Both the position numbers and the translations under genes were made by a program. Below are positions 1 through 11,176 of a stretch of 64,000 nt of DNA, in pieces. Numbering within the stretch: the first letter of the stretch is position 1; each line of letters begins with the position of its first letter. Below the pieces are notes generated by a model. The model saw only the letters and a list, made by a program, of their open reading frames with translations. It was not told where the DNA came from and made no database searches. This DNA is from Staphylococcus sp. Marseille-Q5304 (GTDB lineage Bacteria > Bacillota > Bacilli > Staphylococcales > Staphylococcaceae): contig NZ_CALSFP010000001.1 of the NCBI RefSeq assembly GCF_943737015.1, forward strand, positions 744,001 through 808,000, read 5' to 3'.

Positions 1-614
1 ATGTAATTTTCATCAATTTCTTCTTTCGTTTGATAAGCTATGTTTTCTGCTTCTTTATAAGCCCCTTTAACCATTCGTAAACGAAGTTCAGGATATTTCT
101 CAATTAAAGCATCAGCTTTATATAAATATGCTTGAATCACTGTACCAACGTTTTTAAATTCGCCTTTTAATCGGTCGAGTACTTGTGTGATGTCAAATAG
201 GCTATCGTATTTCTCAGTATCAATGTTGATATGCATATTATTAAATTCGTTTGCTTTTAATAAAATCTCTCGTAGGTTTTGGTAAGCAAGTTCAAGGTCA
301 AATTCAGAACCAAGTTGGCTTAATTTAATTGACATATGACCATCAAGATTGTGATTATACATCGCATACATAACTTCGAGAATTTGGTCTTTAGCTTTAA
401 TTGCTTCTCCTGTAGTCAAAACAAATTCGCCTAGGCAATCAACAGTAACAGTTATCCCCTTATTGTTTAAACGTTCTGTAGTCTCTATCAAAGACTCAAT
501 CGTGTTACCTGCAACAACTTTCTTTGCTCCTAGTAAAGGACCAATTTCCTTAGCTGTTTCATTTAAAATTGTACTATTCGATAAACCTATGAAAAAATCT
601 TTCACAATTGGCAT
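1..614 (-). CDS. putA: Proline dehydrogenase (N-terminal two thirds; C-terminus beyond window)
   Basis: This is the FAD-dependent enzyme that oxidises L-proline to pyrroline-5-carboxylate, the first step of proline catabolism toward glutamate. The reading frame is open from the ATG at 614 to the window edge, giving about 204 residues; monofunctional enzymes are usually near 330, so the C-terminal part of the barrel, with most of the FAD and substrate contacts, lies outside. The start MPIVKDFFIGLSN and the stretch VTVDCLGEF fit the family. A GGGAGG ribosome site sits 8 nt before the ATG. The gene is divergent from the downstream hydrolase, and a perfect catabolite-responsive element lies 68 bp upstream (682-695), consistent with the known CcpA repression of putA in S. 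aureus. The assignment rests on sequence resemblance only. Confidence 0.9.
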   Translation of the reverse strand, partial: MPIVKDFFIGLSNSTILNETAKEIGPLLGAKKVVAGNTIESLIETTERLNNKGITVTVDCLGEFVLTTGEAIKAKDQILEVMYAMYNHNLDGHMSIKLSQLGSEFDLELAYQNLREILLKANEFNNMHINIDTEKYDSLFDITQVLDRLKGEFKNVGTVIQAYLYKADALIEKYPELRLRMVKGAYKEAENIAYQTKEEIDENY

Positions 615-675
615 ATAAAATTCCTCCCATTCCTGCTACTACTCTATATCATCATATAGTGTAGCATGAATCTAA

Positions 676-695
676 ATGTAATGAAATCGTTCTCA
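676..695 (-). promoter_or_regulatory. cre (CcpA operator) abutting a putA promoter candidate
   Basis: TGAAATCGTTCTCA at 682-695 matches the consensus TGWAANCGNTNWCA at every specified position. On the minus strand it directly abuts a -35-like TTACAT (676-681) that is 17 bp from a weak -10 (TATATG). Repression of putA by glucose through CcpA is therefore expected. The cre match is read directly; the promoter boxes are less certain. Confidence 0.75.
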
Positions 696-827
696 TAAAA
701 ATATATTACGTAATTTTTTACAAAATACACAATAACACGCTTTTCACAATAATAACAATATTTTTTAAATTCAGAACAAATTAGATTAAAAATTACCATG
801 CTTTAAATGGAAATCGGTTGATATGAT

Positions 828-837
828 TTGATACAAT
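828..837 (+). promoter_or_regulatory. Extended -10 promoter candidate for the alpha/beta-hydrolase
   Basis: TG-A-TACAAT (TG at 829-830, TACAAT at 832-837) forms an extended -10 about 40 bp before the ATG at 878. There is no good -35 box, as is common with extended -10 promoters. Confidence 0.4.
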
Positions 838-877
838 AAAGACATTGAAAAATTTACAAAAAGGGGACCAAAGGATT

Positions 878-1702
878 ATGTGGAAATGGGAAACTGAAAA
901 AGAAGCCAAAGGTGTTGTGGTTATTGCACATAACATGCTTGAACATACAGGTCGATATGCGTATGTGATCACAATGCTACGTCGAAATGGCTACCACGTT
1001 ATCATGGGTGATTTACCAGGACAAGGGCAAACACCACGTTCAGATAAAGGATTAATTAGAGATTTCGATGAATATCATGAACATTTTTTAGAGTGGATTA
1101 AAATTGCGAACGAATATAAAATCCCAACATACGTCTTAGGTGTAGGTTTAGGTGGCTTAATTATACTTAACTTATTAGAAAAAGTTGATGTTCCCATCGA
1201 AGGAGTTGTGTTAATTTCTCCTCTCTTAGAATTTAAAAAAGGTTATAAAACGAGAAAAGATAAAATTATCGCTAATGCAGGCAAAATGACAAAAAACAAA
1301 CGCTTTAAAGTAGGCGTTTCAATCGATGAACTCACACGTAACGAAGAAGTGTTAGAAGAAACTTATGAAGATGAATTAATGTTACAGAAAGCTACATATC
1401 ATTGGTATAAACAATTAACCGAAACAATGCGAGATACCGTATCACATTTAACAGATATTAATCCGATTCCGTTATTACTCATGTACGGAACGGAAGATAA
1501 AATTGCGGATACTGAAGTAATGAAATTAGTTAAAGATAAAGTAGATACAGATGAGCTTTACTTTAAAGTATGGAAAGGTTTATATCACGAAGTACATAAC
1601 GAACCTGAACGTGATGATGTCATGAGATACGTACTTGCATTTTTAAATAACAGTGCAAGTCATAATGGTTTTATTATCGATGATAAAAATCAACCAAATT
1701 AA
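878..1702 (+). CDS. Alpha/beta-hydrolase, lysophospholipase/monoacylglycerol lipase-like, nucleophile Ser replaced
   Basis: A 274-residue protein of the serine-aminopeptidase S33 / monoacylglycerol lipase type. I start it at ATG 878, which has an AAAGGGG site 8-10 nt upstream, not at the in-frame TTG at 845 that lacks one. Visible family features are the early EHTGRY block (residues 22-27), GDLPGQGQT (44-52), the acid YGTED near residue 207 and the histidine block GLYHEVHNEPERD near the C-terminus. The nucleophile elbow, normally GxSxG, reads GVGLGG (88-93), so the catalytic serine position is Gly90, and the usual HG oxyanion motif reads HN. Either the protein is not a classical esterase or it acts by another mechanism. 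A strong terminator follows. It lies between divergent putA and ldh. Confidence 0.8.
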   Translation: MWKWETEKEAKGVVVIAHNMLEHTGRYAYVITMLRRNGYHVIMGDLPGQGQTPRSDKGLIRDFDEYHEHFLEWIKIANEYKIPTYVLGVGLGGLIILNLLEKVDVPIEGVVLISPLLEFKKGYKTRKDKIIANAGKMTKNKRFKVGVSIDELTRNEEVLEETYEDELMLQKATYHWYKQLTETMRDTVSHLTDINPIPLLLMYGTEDKIADTEVMKLVKDKVDTDELYFKVWKGLYHEVHNEPERDDVMRYVLAFLNNSASHNGFIIDDKNQPN

Positions 1703-1724
1703 TATATCAAAGCACATATATAGC

Positions 1725-1755
1725 AAACCAACTACCGAAATAAGGTAGTTGGTTT
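1725..1755 (+). terminator. Rho-independent terminator after the alpha/beta-hydrolase
   Basis: Perfect 12-bp stem (1725-1736 with 1744-1755), a 7-nt loop, and a T-run ending the right arm. Confidence 0.9.
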
Positions 1756-1927
1756 TTTTATATTACGAAAAAACCATTTTCAATTGACAATACTATTGAT
1801 TAATTTCATTGATGAACGAATATCGCGTTATATATTCAAAAGCAAAAGGGTTCCTCGCAACTCAATAGCGTTAAATTACATTCGTAAAAAATAATCATAA
1901 AAATTCACGTGAAAATACTATAAATAA

Positions 1928-2974
<1,047 letters not shown>

Positions 2975-3113
2975 TTGTAATTTTAACCTTAAACTATTTG
3001 TATAATTCATATTATTTTAAATACTTTGACAATTTATGTAGTACATCATTTATGGGAATGGCTAAGCAATATGAATTTACATGTTAATATTAATTGCAAT
3101 TGGGGGAAGATTT

Positions 3114-3515
3114 ATGGGAAAGAAACTCAGAGATGATATTGAAGGTGTATTGAAACTTGAGATGATAATGAGTGACATTGATAGCGTGTTTAATAGGGTT
3201 ATCAGTGACTACAATATGTCGAAAGAAGAAGTGCTTATTCTTTTAACTTTATGGAAAGAAGGTTCTATGACGTTGAAAGAGATGGATAGTTTTGTTCCAG
3301 TAAAATCGTATAAGAGAACAAGAACTTACAATAATCTTGTGGAAAAAGACTGGGTTATTAAAGAAAGACCACAAGATGACGAAAGAACAGTAATTATTCA
3401 TTTCAATGAAGATCTTAAAGAAAAGAGAGAAGCACTTTTAAATCAGTTTAAAACTGAAATTAAAAACAAATCAACTAACCTTCAAAACAATATCAATCTT
3501 ATCTTAGGTTTATAA
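3114..3515 (+). CDS. rot: Rot, SarA-family global regulator
   Basis: A 133-residue winged-helix DNA-binding protein of the SarA/MarR class. In S. aureus, Rot (repressor of toxins) represses secreted toxins and proteases and activates surface-protein genes, and its translation is blocked by RNAIII. The core carries MSKEEVLILLTLW, SMTLKEMD and the wing region DDERTVIIHFNE, all typical of Rot. The start at ATG 3114 follows a very strong GGGGGAAG site by 5 nt; an upstream ATG at 3081 has none. A consensus -35 TTGACA lies at 3026-3031 but its -10 is unclear, so the promoter is unresolved. The targets in this species cannot be read from the sequence. Confidence 0.88.
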   Translation: MGKKLRDDIEGVLKLEMIMSDIDSVFNRVISDYNMSKEEVLILLTLWKEGSMTLKEMDSFVPVKSYKRTRTYNNLVEKDWVIKERPQDDERTVIIHFNEDLKEKREALLNQFKTEIKNKSTNLQNNINLILGL

Positions 3516-3553
3516 CAGAATATGAGTTCACGTTATCTCAGTACACAATAAAA

Positions 3554-3716
3554 ACGGGAGAGTGACAGAAATCGAATTTTTAATAAAGATTTCGTAGTCC
3601 ATCCCCGGCAAGGATGACTAGGATTGAAAAAAGCTTGATATAAGCGTATTTTCAATTCAGACATCTACTGCCAAATTGACAAAGAGCCTGAGACACCTAT
3701 TTTTGTCTCAGACTCG
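3554..3716 (-). repeat. Dispersed staphylococcal intergenic repeat, copy A
   Basis: About 165 bp that matches, in reverse orientation, the elements at 18345-18511 and 36776-36942. Shared blocks include GACAGAAATCGAATTTT, AGATTTCGTAGTC, GGATGACTAGGATTG and a closing hairpin GAGCCTGAGACA/TGTCTCAGACTC (3684-3715). It lies between the convergent rot and mnmM genes. I do not know an accepted name for it. Confidence 0.8.
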
Positions 3717-3740
3717 TCTAATCAATTTGATAATAATAGA

Positions 3741-3785
3741 AAAATCGATGATTTTTACATTTTCACAGTAAAAATCATCGATTTT
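3741..3785. terminator. Bidirectional terminator between rot and mnmM
   Basis: Perfect 18-bp inverted repeat (3741-3758 with 3768-3785), 9-nt loop, A/T runs on both flanks. It can serve both convergent genes. Confidence 0.85.
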
Positions 3786-3823
3786 ATTTTAGTCTGAAAG
3801 ACTAATGTCCCAGACTCTTCTTT

Positions 3824-5334
<1,511 letters not shown>

Positions 5335-5441
5335 ATAACATTTTCCTTTCTAAATCGATTCTAAGTAAAGATTTTAACATATTTTAATGGTATAGTGTTT
5401 ATCGTATAGTTGGAAAATTAAACAAAAAGGGGGATTAATGC

Positions 5442-6617
5442 ATGAACATGCCTAAATCAGTTTGGTGGTTGGTTATTGGTATGGCATTAAATATCACTGG
5501 ATCGAGTTTTCTCTGGCCGCTAAACACAATTTATATGAATGAGGAATTGCATAAGAGTTTGACAGTCGCTGGTCTTGTTCTAATGATAAATTCATTTGGT
5601 ATGGTTGTAGGCAACCTCTTGGGAGGCAATCTTTTCGATAAACTTGGTGGTTATCGAACGATATTAATAGGGACAGTGATTTGTTTAACGAGTACAACAT
5701 TATTGAATTTCTTTCACGGTTGGCCGTGGTACGCAGTTTGGTTAGTTGCATTAGGGTTTGGTGGCGGTATGATTGTACCTGCTATTTATGCGTTAGCGGG
5801 GGCTGTTTGGCCACAAGGCGGGCGCCAAACGTTTAATGCAATTTATTTAGCTCAAAATTTAGGTGTGGCAATTGGAGCAGCTACAGGTGGTTTCGTAGCT
5901 GAGCTTAGTTTTAACTATATTTTTATTGCGAATCTCGTAATGTATGTAGCCTTTGCGATTGTAGCTATTACTCAATTTAATTTAAGTATAGACTTTAAAG
6001 TTAAACACCAAGATGCATTTAGTTTATTTTCAAAGGAAAATAGGACACGTTTCATCGCTTTAGTACTATTATGTGTGATGTTCAGTATCTGTTGGATTGC
6101 CTACATTCAATGGGAAAGTACAATCGCTTCCTTCACACAGGAAATAGACATTTCTATGAGTCAATATAGTTTATTGTGGGTGGTTAATGGTATCATGATA
6201 CTCATTGCACAACCTATTATCACACCCGTAGTCCGACTGTTAAAAGGTAATTTGAAATATCAAATGTTTGTAGGTATTGGCGTATTTATTCTGTCATTTT
6301 TCATTACTAGTTTTGCAGAACAATTTAGTGTGTTCTTAGTAGGTATGATTATATTAACTATTGGTGAAATGTTCGTTTGGCCTGCAGTACCAACAATTGC
6401 AAACCACTTAGCTCCTGAAGGTAAACAAGGAGCATTCCAAGGATATGTTAACTCTGCTTCTACTGTAGGGAAGGCCTTTGGTCCCCTCATTGGTGGTGTC
6501 GTTGTAGATGTGTTTAATATGTCGACAATGTTCTTATCGATGATTGGATTATTGGTTATTGCGTTATTTTTCTTATTTATATTTGATAGAAAATTAGACT
6601 CACAAATCAAATCATAA
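5442..6617 (+). CDS. MFS transporter, multidrug-efflux-like
   Basis: A 391-residue major facilitator with about 12 hydrophobic helices. The MFS loop 2-3 signature is visible as GNLLGGNLFDKLGGYRT near residues 57-73, and the second half has the matching APEGKQGAFQGY and GKAFGPLIGG blocks typical of drug:proton antiporters. AAAAGGGGG lies 10 nt before ATG 5442. The substrate is not predictable. It is single-gene, divergent from mnmL, and followed by the leuS regulatory region. The same position is held by an MFS gene in the S. aureus order as I recall it. Confidence 0.82.
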   Translation: MNMPKSVWWLVIGMALNITGSSFLWPLNTIYMNEELHKSLTVAGLVLMINSFGMVVGNLLGGNLFDKLGGYRTILIGTVICLTSTTLLNFFHGWPWYAVWLVALGFGGGMIVPAIYALAGAVWPQGGRQTFNAIYLAQNLGVAIGAATGGFVAELSFNYIFIANLVMYVAFAIVAITQFNLSIDFKVKHQDAFSLFSKENRTRFIALVLLCVMFSICWIAYIQWESTIASFTQEIDISMSQYSLLWVVNGIMILIAQPIITPVVRLLKGNLKYQMFVGIGVFILSFFITSFAEQFSVFLVGMIILTIGEMFVWPAVPTIANHLAPEGKQGAFQGYVNSASTVGKAFGPLIGGVVVDVFNMSTMFLSMIGLLVIALFFLFIFDRKLDSQIKS

Positions 6618-6710
6618 ATTATTGAGAAATAACTAGACTAAAAATGAATATGATAATTTATTAAATATTCCAAGGTAGAAGTATTTTCCGTTTGAATGAC
6701 TTGAAATAAA

Positions 6711-6944
6711 AGTATTTTTAAAATAGAATTATTTATGATAGGAGTAGTAGCTTGATTGCTGTTCTAAAGAGAGCTAGTGATGGTGGAATCTAGCGTTCGG
6801 CATTAAGTGAACTTGCCAGGAATAAGTGAATGACAAACATCTCTAACTATTAATCCAAACGAGTGCACATCAAATATGTGAATCAGGGTGGTAACGCGGC
6901 ACAGTCGTCCCTGCTAAATGCTTAATAGTTTGAGGTGTTTTTTT
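6711..6944 (+). promoter_or_regulatory. leuS promoter and T-box leader (Leu CUU specifier)
   Basis: A promoter TTGAAA (6711-6716), 17-bp spacer, TATGAT (6734-6739) is followed by a ~200-nt T-box leader. Stem I signals AGTGA and GGTGG are present; the specifier loop reads GTGAA-CTT-GCC, giving a Leu codon at 6812-6814. The T-box GGGTGGTAACGCGG (6886-6899) can pair with CGTCCCTG (6906-6913) to form the tRNA-dependent antiterminator. The T-run at 6938-6944 is preceded by a stem whose left arm (6836-6851) lies upstream of the T-box, an unusual arrangement (see findings). Uncharged tRNA-Leu should raise leuS expression. Confidence 0.93.
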
Positions 6945-6964
6945 AATGAATAGGAGGAAAAGTT

Positions 6965-9379
6965 GTGAATTACAATCATAATCAAATCGAGAAAAAATGG
7001 CAGGATTATTGGGAAACACATAAAACTTTTAAGACCAATGATCAACTTGGACAAAAGAAATTCTACGCTTTAGATATGTTTCCTTATCCATCAGGAGCTG
7101 GTTTACATGTAGGACATCCTGAAGGTTACACAGCAACGGATATTATTTCACGTTATAAACGTATGCAAGGTTATAATGTGCTACATCCGATGGGATGGGA
7201 TGCATTTGGTTTACCTGCTGAACAATACGCCTTAGATACTGGTAATGATCCACGAGAGTTTACGCAACAAAATATTCAAACATTTAAGAGACAAATTAAA
7301 GAATTAGGTTTTAGTTATGATTGGGATAGAGAAGTAAACACAACGGATCCAGAATATTATAAATGGACACAATGGATTTTTATTCAACTTTATAATAAAG
7401 GACTTGCTTATGTAGATGAAGTAGCCGTGAACTGGTGTCCGGCCCTTGGCACAGTACTATCAAACGAAGAGGTAGTAGATGGTGTCTCTGAACGTGGTGG
7501 TCATCCTGTTTATAGAAAACCGATGAAACAATGGGTATTAAAAATAACAGAATATGTTGACCGTTTATTAGAAGACTTAGATGATTTAGACTGGCCTGAA
7601 TCATTAAAAGATATGCAACGTAACTGGATTGGACGTTCTGAAGGTGCGAGTGTTACTTTCGATGTAGAGGGTTCAGATAAGGATATTGAAGTCTTTACCA
7701 CACGTCCAGATACGATTTATGGTGCTTCTTTCTTAGTGTTAAGCCCAGAACATGAAGTTGTGAATGAAATTACAACAGAAGATAAGAAAGCAGCAGTTGA
7801 AGATTATCAAAACGAAGCGTCTAAAAAATCAGATTTAGAAAGAACTGGTTTAGCTAAAGAAAAAACAGGCGTCTTCACAGGAGCTTATGCAGTTAACCCA
7901 TTATCAGGAGAAAAAGTTCAAATATGGATTGCAGATTATGTACTTGCTTCATATGGTACGGGTGCTGTTATGGCAGTACCTGGTGGCGACGAGAGAGATT
8001 ATGAATTTGCTAAGGCTTTTGATCTTCCAATCGTTGAAGTGATTGAAGGTGGAGATTTATCGAAAGAAGCTTACACAGGTGATGGCCCACACGTGAACTC
8101 AGGAGAGCTCAATGGATTATATAATGATGAGGCAATCACTAAAGCAATTGAATTGCTTGAAGCTAAAGGTGCCGGCAAGAGACAAGTCAACTATAAATTA
8201 AGAGATTGGTTATTCAGTCGTCAAAGATATTGGGGTGAGCCTATTCCAGTAATCCATTGGGAAGATGGCTCTATGTCAACAGTTCCTGAAGATGAATTGC
8301 CACTACTTTTACCTGAAACAGATGAAATCAAACCTTCAGGTACAGGAGAATCACCACTTGCTAACATTGATGACTTTGTAAATGTCGTAGATGAAAAGAC
8401 TGGTATGAAAGGGCGTCGTGAAACGAACACAATGCCACAATGGGCAGGTAGCTGTTGGTATTACTTAAGATATATCGACCCTAATAACGAGAAGATGTTA
8501 GCAGATCCAGAAAAACTTAAACATTGGTTACCAGTTGATTTATACATCGGTGGTGTAGAACACGCTGTATTACACTTATTATATGCAAGATTCTGGCATA
8601 AAGTACTTTATGATTTAGGTGTTGTACCTACGAAAGAACCATTCCAAAAGCTATTTAACCAAGGTATGATTTTAGGTGAAGGTAATGAAAAAATGAGTAA
8701 ATCTAAGGGTAACGTTATCAACCCTGATGATATCGTTAAATCTCATGGTGCCGATACTTTACGCTTATATGAAATGTTTATGGGGCCACTAGATGCGGCG
8801 ATTGCTTGGAGTGAAAAAGGTTTAGATGGTTCACGTCGTTTCTTAGATAGAGTATGGAGATTGTTGATTACTGAAGATGGAGAACTATCAGATAAAATTG
8901 TTAATAACCACTCTAAGACATTAGATAAGAGCTACCATCAAACTGTGAAAAAAGTAACTGAAGACTTCGATACACTTAACTTCAATACCGCAATTAGTCA
9001 AATGATGGTATTTATCAACGATTGTTACAAAGCAGATGAATTGTATAAACCATACGTTGAAGGCTTTGTTAAAATGCTCGCACCTATTGCGCCACATATT
9101 GCTGAAGAATTATGGTCACGTCTAGGCCATGAAGAAACAATCACTTATCAACCGTGGCCATCATATGATGAATCATTATTGGAAGATGATGAAGTAGAAA
9201 TCGTTATCCAAGTAAATGGTAAAGTGAGAGCGAAAGTGAAAGTAGCAAAAGAAGCTACGAAAGAAGAAATGGAACAGATCGCATTAGATGAAGAAAATGT
9301 TAAAATGGCTATAGAAGGCAAAGATATTAAAAAAGTGATTGCAGTTCCACAGAAGCTAGTAAATATCGTAGCTAAATAA
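6965..9379 (+). CDS. leuS: Leucyl-tRNA synthetase
   Basis: An 804-residue class I synthetase attaching leucine to tRNA-Leu. The HIGH motif is HVGH (48-51), the KMSKS motif is at 576-580, and the CP1 editing domain includes [12 protein letters not shown], which clears misactivated amino acids. Length matches bacterial LeuS. It starts with GTG at 6965, 7-8 nt after a full AGGAGG. It is controlled by the T-box upstream and followed by a rhodanese gene 20 nt downstream that probably shares the transcript. Confidence 0.98.
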   Translation: MNYNHNQIEKKWQDYWETHKTFKTNDQLGQKKFYALDMFPYPSGAGLHVGHPEGYTATDIISRYKRMQGYNVLHPMGWDAFGLPAEQYALDTGNDPREFTQQNIQTFKRQIKELGFSYDWDREVNTTDPEYYKWTQWIFIQLYNKGLAYVDEVAVNWCPALGTVLSNEEVVDGVSERGGHPVYRKPMKQWVLKITEYVDRLLEDLDDLDWPESLKDMQRNWIGRSEGASVTFDVEGSDKDIEVFTTRPDTIYGASFLVLSPEHEVVNEITTEDKKAAVEDYQNEASKKSDLERTGLAKEKTGVFTGAYAVNPLSGEKVQIWIADYVLASYGTGAVMAVPGGDERDYEFAKAFDLPIVEVIEGGDLSKEAYTGDGPHVNSGELNGLYNDEAITKAIELLEAKGAGKRQVNYKLRDWLFSRQRYWGEPIPVIHWEDGSMSTVPEDELPLLLPETDEIKPSGTGESPLANIDDFVNVVDEKTGMKGRRETNTMPQWAGSCWYYLRYIDPNNEKMLADPEKLKHWLPVDLYIGGVEHAVLHLLYARFWHKVLYDLGVVPTKEPFQKLFNQGMILGEGNEKMSKSKGNVINPDDIVKSHGADTLRLYEMFMGPLDAAIAWSEKGLDGSRRFLDRVWRLLITEDGELSDKIVNNHSKTLDKSYHQTVKKVTEDFDTLNFNTAISQMMVFINDCYKADELYKPYVEGFVKMLAPIAPHIAEELWSRLGHEETITYQPWPSYDESLLEDDEVEIVIQVNGKVRAKVKVAKEATKEEMEQIALDEENVKMAIEGKDIKKVIAVPQKLVNIVAK

Positions 9380-9399
9380 TGAAGTAGGAGGAATTAACT

Positions 9400-9711
9400 A
9401 TGCAAACTATTTCAGTTGATGAATTAAAGAATAAAGTTTTAAATTCAAATCCTGTAAATATTATTGATGTTAGAACTGAAGAAGAAACAGCGATGGGAAT
9501 TATTCCAGGTGCTAAAACGATTCCGATGAATCAAATTCCTGATCATTTAAGTGACTTCAGTGAAAATGAAAAATATTATATCGTTTGTAAATCAGGTGGA
9601 CGTAGTGCTCAAGTAACAAACTACTTAGAGCAAAATGGTATCGATGCTGTAAATGTTGAAGGTGGCATGGATGAATGGGGAGACGAAGGTCTTCAAATTG
9701 ACCGCATTTAA
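9400..9711 (+). CDS. Single-domain rhodanese-like sulfurtransferase
   Basis: A 103-residue cytosolic rhodanese domain. Such proteins carry persulfide sulfur on an active-site cysteine and hand it on; here Cys63 sits in the loop CKSGGRS. IDVRTEEE (22-29) and GGMDEWG near the end are family marks. A consensus AGGAGG precedes the ATG, and it lies 20 nt after leuS, so it should be cotranscribed and share leucine control. The acceptor is unknown. Confidence 0.9.
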   Translation: MQTISVDELKNKVLNSNPVNIIDVRTEEETAMGIIPGAKTIPMNQIPDHLSDFSENEKYYIVCKSGGRSAQVTNYLEQNGIDAVNVEGGMDEWGDEGLQIDRI

Positions 9712-9736
9712 TAAAAGTTTAAAACTTTAAATATAA

Positions 9737-9778
9737 AAATAGACCAGATGAAACATTGAGTTTTCATCTGGTCTATTT
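9737..9778. terminator. Bidirectional terminator between the rhodanese and flavoprotein genes
   Basis: Perfect 17-bp stem (9737-9753 with 9762-9778) between convergent genes, A-rich on the left and T-rich on the right. Confidence 0.9.
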
Positions 9779-9781
9779 ATT

Positions 9782-11053
9782 TTATGTGTTAATTTCATGC
9801 TTAAATTGACTTGCATTAGACCCTGCAATATGACCTGTAACGAGGGCACTTGTGATGTTGTACCCACCTGTATAGCCATGTATATCTAGAACTTCGCCAC
9901 ATAAATATAGCCCTGGTACTATTTTAGACATCATTGTTTTAGGTTGGATTTCTTTAAGTGTAATGCCACCACCTGTTACAAATGCCTTATCTAAAGGTAA
10001 AGTGCCATTTACTGTAAAGGTAAAGCCTTTAAATAAATTAACTATTTGTTCGATTTGTGTTTTTGAGATGTGATGACCGGTTAAGGATTGTGAAATCTCA
10101 GCATATTCTAAGATTAACAATAAATATCTTTCCTCTATTAATCCATGTAAACTATTCTTTATATATTTATCGGGTGTGGCATTGATACGTTGTCGAATTT
10201 CTGATTCAAGTTCATCAGCGTTTAAATCAGGAAATGCATCGATTTGCATTTGGATATCTTTCTTTTTTTGATATTTTTGTTCTTTATAAACAAACTGACT
10301 ACAGCGAAGTGCGGCAGGGCCACTTATACCGAAGTGAGTAAATAGCATGTCCATTTGATGCGTGACACGTTTTTTACCATTTTTCTTAAGTACAGACAAC
10401 CTGACATCTTTTAGACTTAGACCTTTCATTCTTTTGCTCGTAATGAATGGTTCAGAAGAAGTAATCGGTACTTCAGTAGGGAATAGCTCAGTGATTGTGT
10501 GGCCTAAATGTTGGGCGAATTTGTAACCATCACCTGTGGATCCTGTTTTTGGGACACTTGTCCCACCTGTAGCTATGATTAAGCTTTTGCTTTCAAATAG
10601 CGTCTGATCATTTAATTGTACTTGGAATGTTTGGTTATCTGTATATTCAATGTTCGAAACAGTAGCCATTTCCTTTACTGACACGTTATTTTGATTTAAG
10701 GTTTCAATGAGGGCATCAACAACATCTTGTGCTTTATTGCTAACTGGGAACATACGACCATGATCTTCTTCTTTCAGACGTACGCCTCTCGATTCGAAAA
10801 ATTGAATAATAGATTCATTATCAAAAATTGAAAATGGACTATATAAAAACTTTCCATTTCCTGGGATGTTTTTTATAATTTCATCATAGGGAAGGCGATT
10901 GGTTACATTACAACGACCACCACCTGAGATTTTTAATTTTCGACCGAGACCTTTTTTCTTTTCGAGTAATAAAATATTATCATCATGTTGGCTTGCGGCG
11001 GCTGCAGCCATAAGACCACTCGGTCCACCACCTATAATAATTGTTTGATACAT
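9782..11053 (-). CDS. NAD(P)/FAD-dependent oxidoreductase, HI0933/YtfP family
   Basis: A 423-residue BaiN/HI0933-type flavoprotein. The N-terminal dinucleotide fold has GGGPSGLMAAAAA (8-20) and GGGRCNVTN, and near the C-terminus VTGGGI and LYLCGEVLDIHGYTGGYN complete the FAD site. Length is as expected. The physiological substrate of this very widespread family is not established, so I give no symbol. It is a single gene convergent with the rhodanese and divergent from murJ. Confidence 0.85.
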   Translation of the reverse strand: MYQTIIIGGGPSGLMAAAAASQHDDNILLLEKKKGLGRKLKISGGGRCNVTNRLPYDEIIKNIPGNGKFLYSPFSIFDNESIIQFFESRGVRLKEEDHGRMFPVSNKAQDVVDALIETLNQNNVSVKEMATVSNIEYTDNQTFQVQLNDQTLFESKSLIIATGGTSVPKTGSTGDGYKFAQHLGHTITELFPTEVPITSSEPFITSKRMKGLSLKDVRLSVLKKNGKKRVTHQMDMLFTHFGISGPAALRCSQFVYKEQKYQKKKDIQMQIDAFPDLNADELESEIRQRINATPDKYIKNSLHGLIEERYLLLILEYAEISQSLTGHHISKTQIEQIVNLFKGFTFTVNGTLPLDKAFVTGGGITLKEIQPKTMMSKIVPGLYLCGEVLDIHGYTGGYNITSALVTGHIAGSNASQFKHEINT

Positions 11054-11176
11054 AAGATATGCCTCCCTAAACGATATAGTCTTATTTTATAGTAATATAT
11101 TTTTGAAAAAAAGTAATTTAAAGGTTATTATTAAGTTTACGAGTGTAAAAATTTAATTGAGAATAGGAAGATCTGA

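Noticed and set aside
845..877. Longer TTG start for the alpha/beta-hydrolase
   Set aside because: It overlaps the promoter and has no ribosome site; ATG 878 does.
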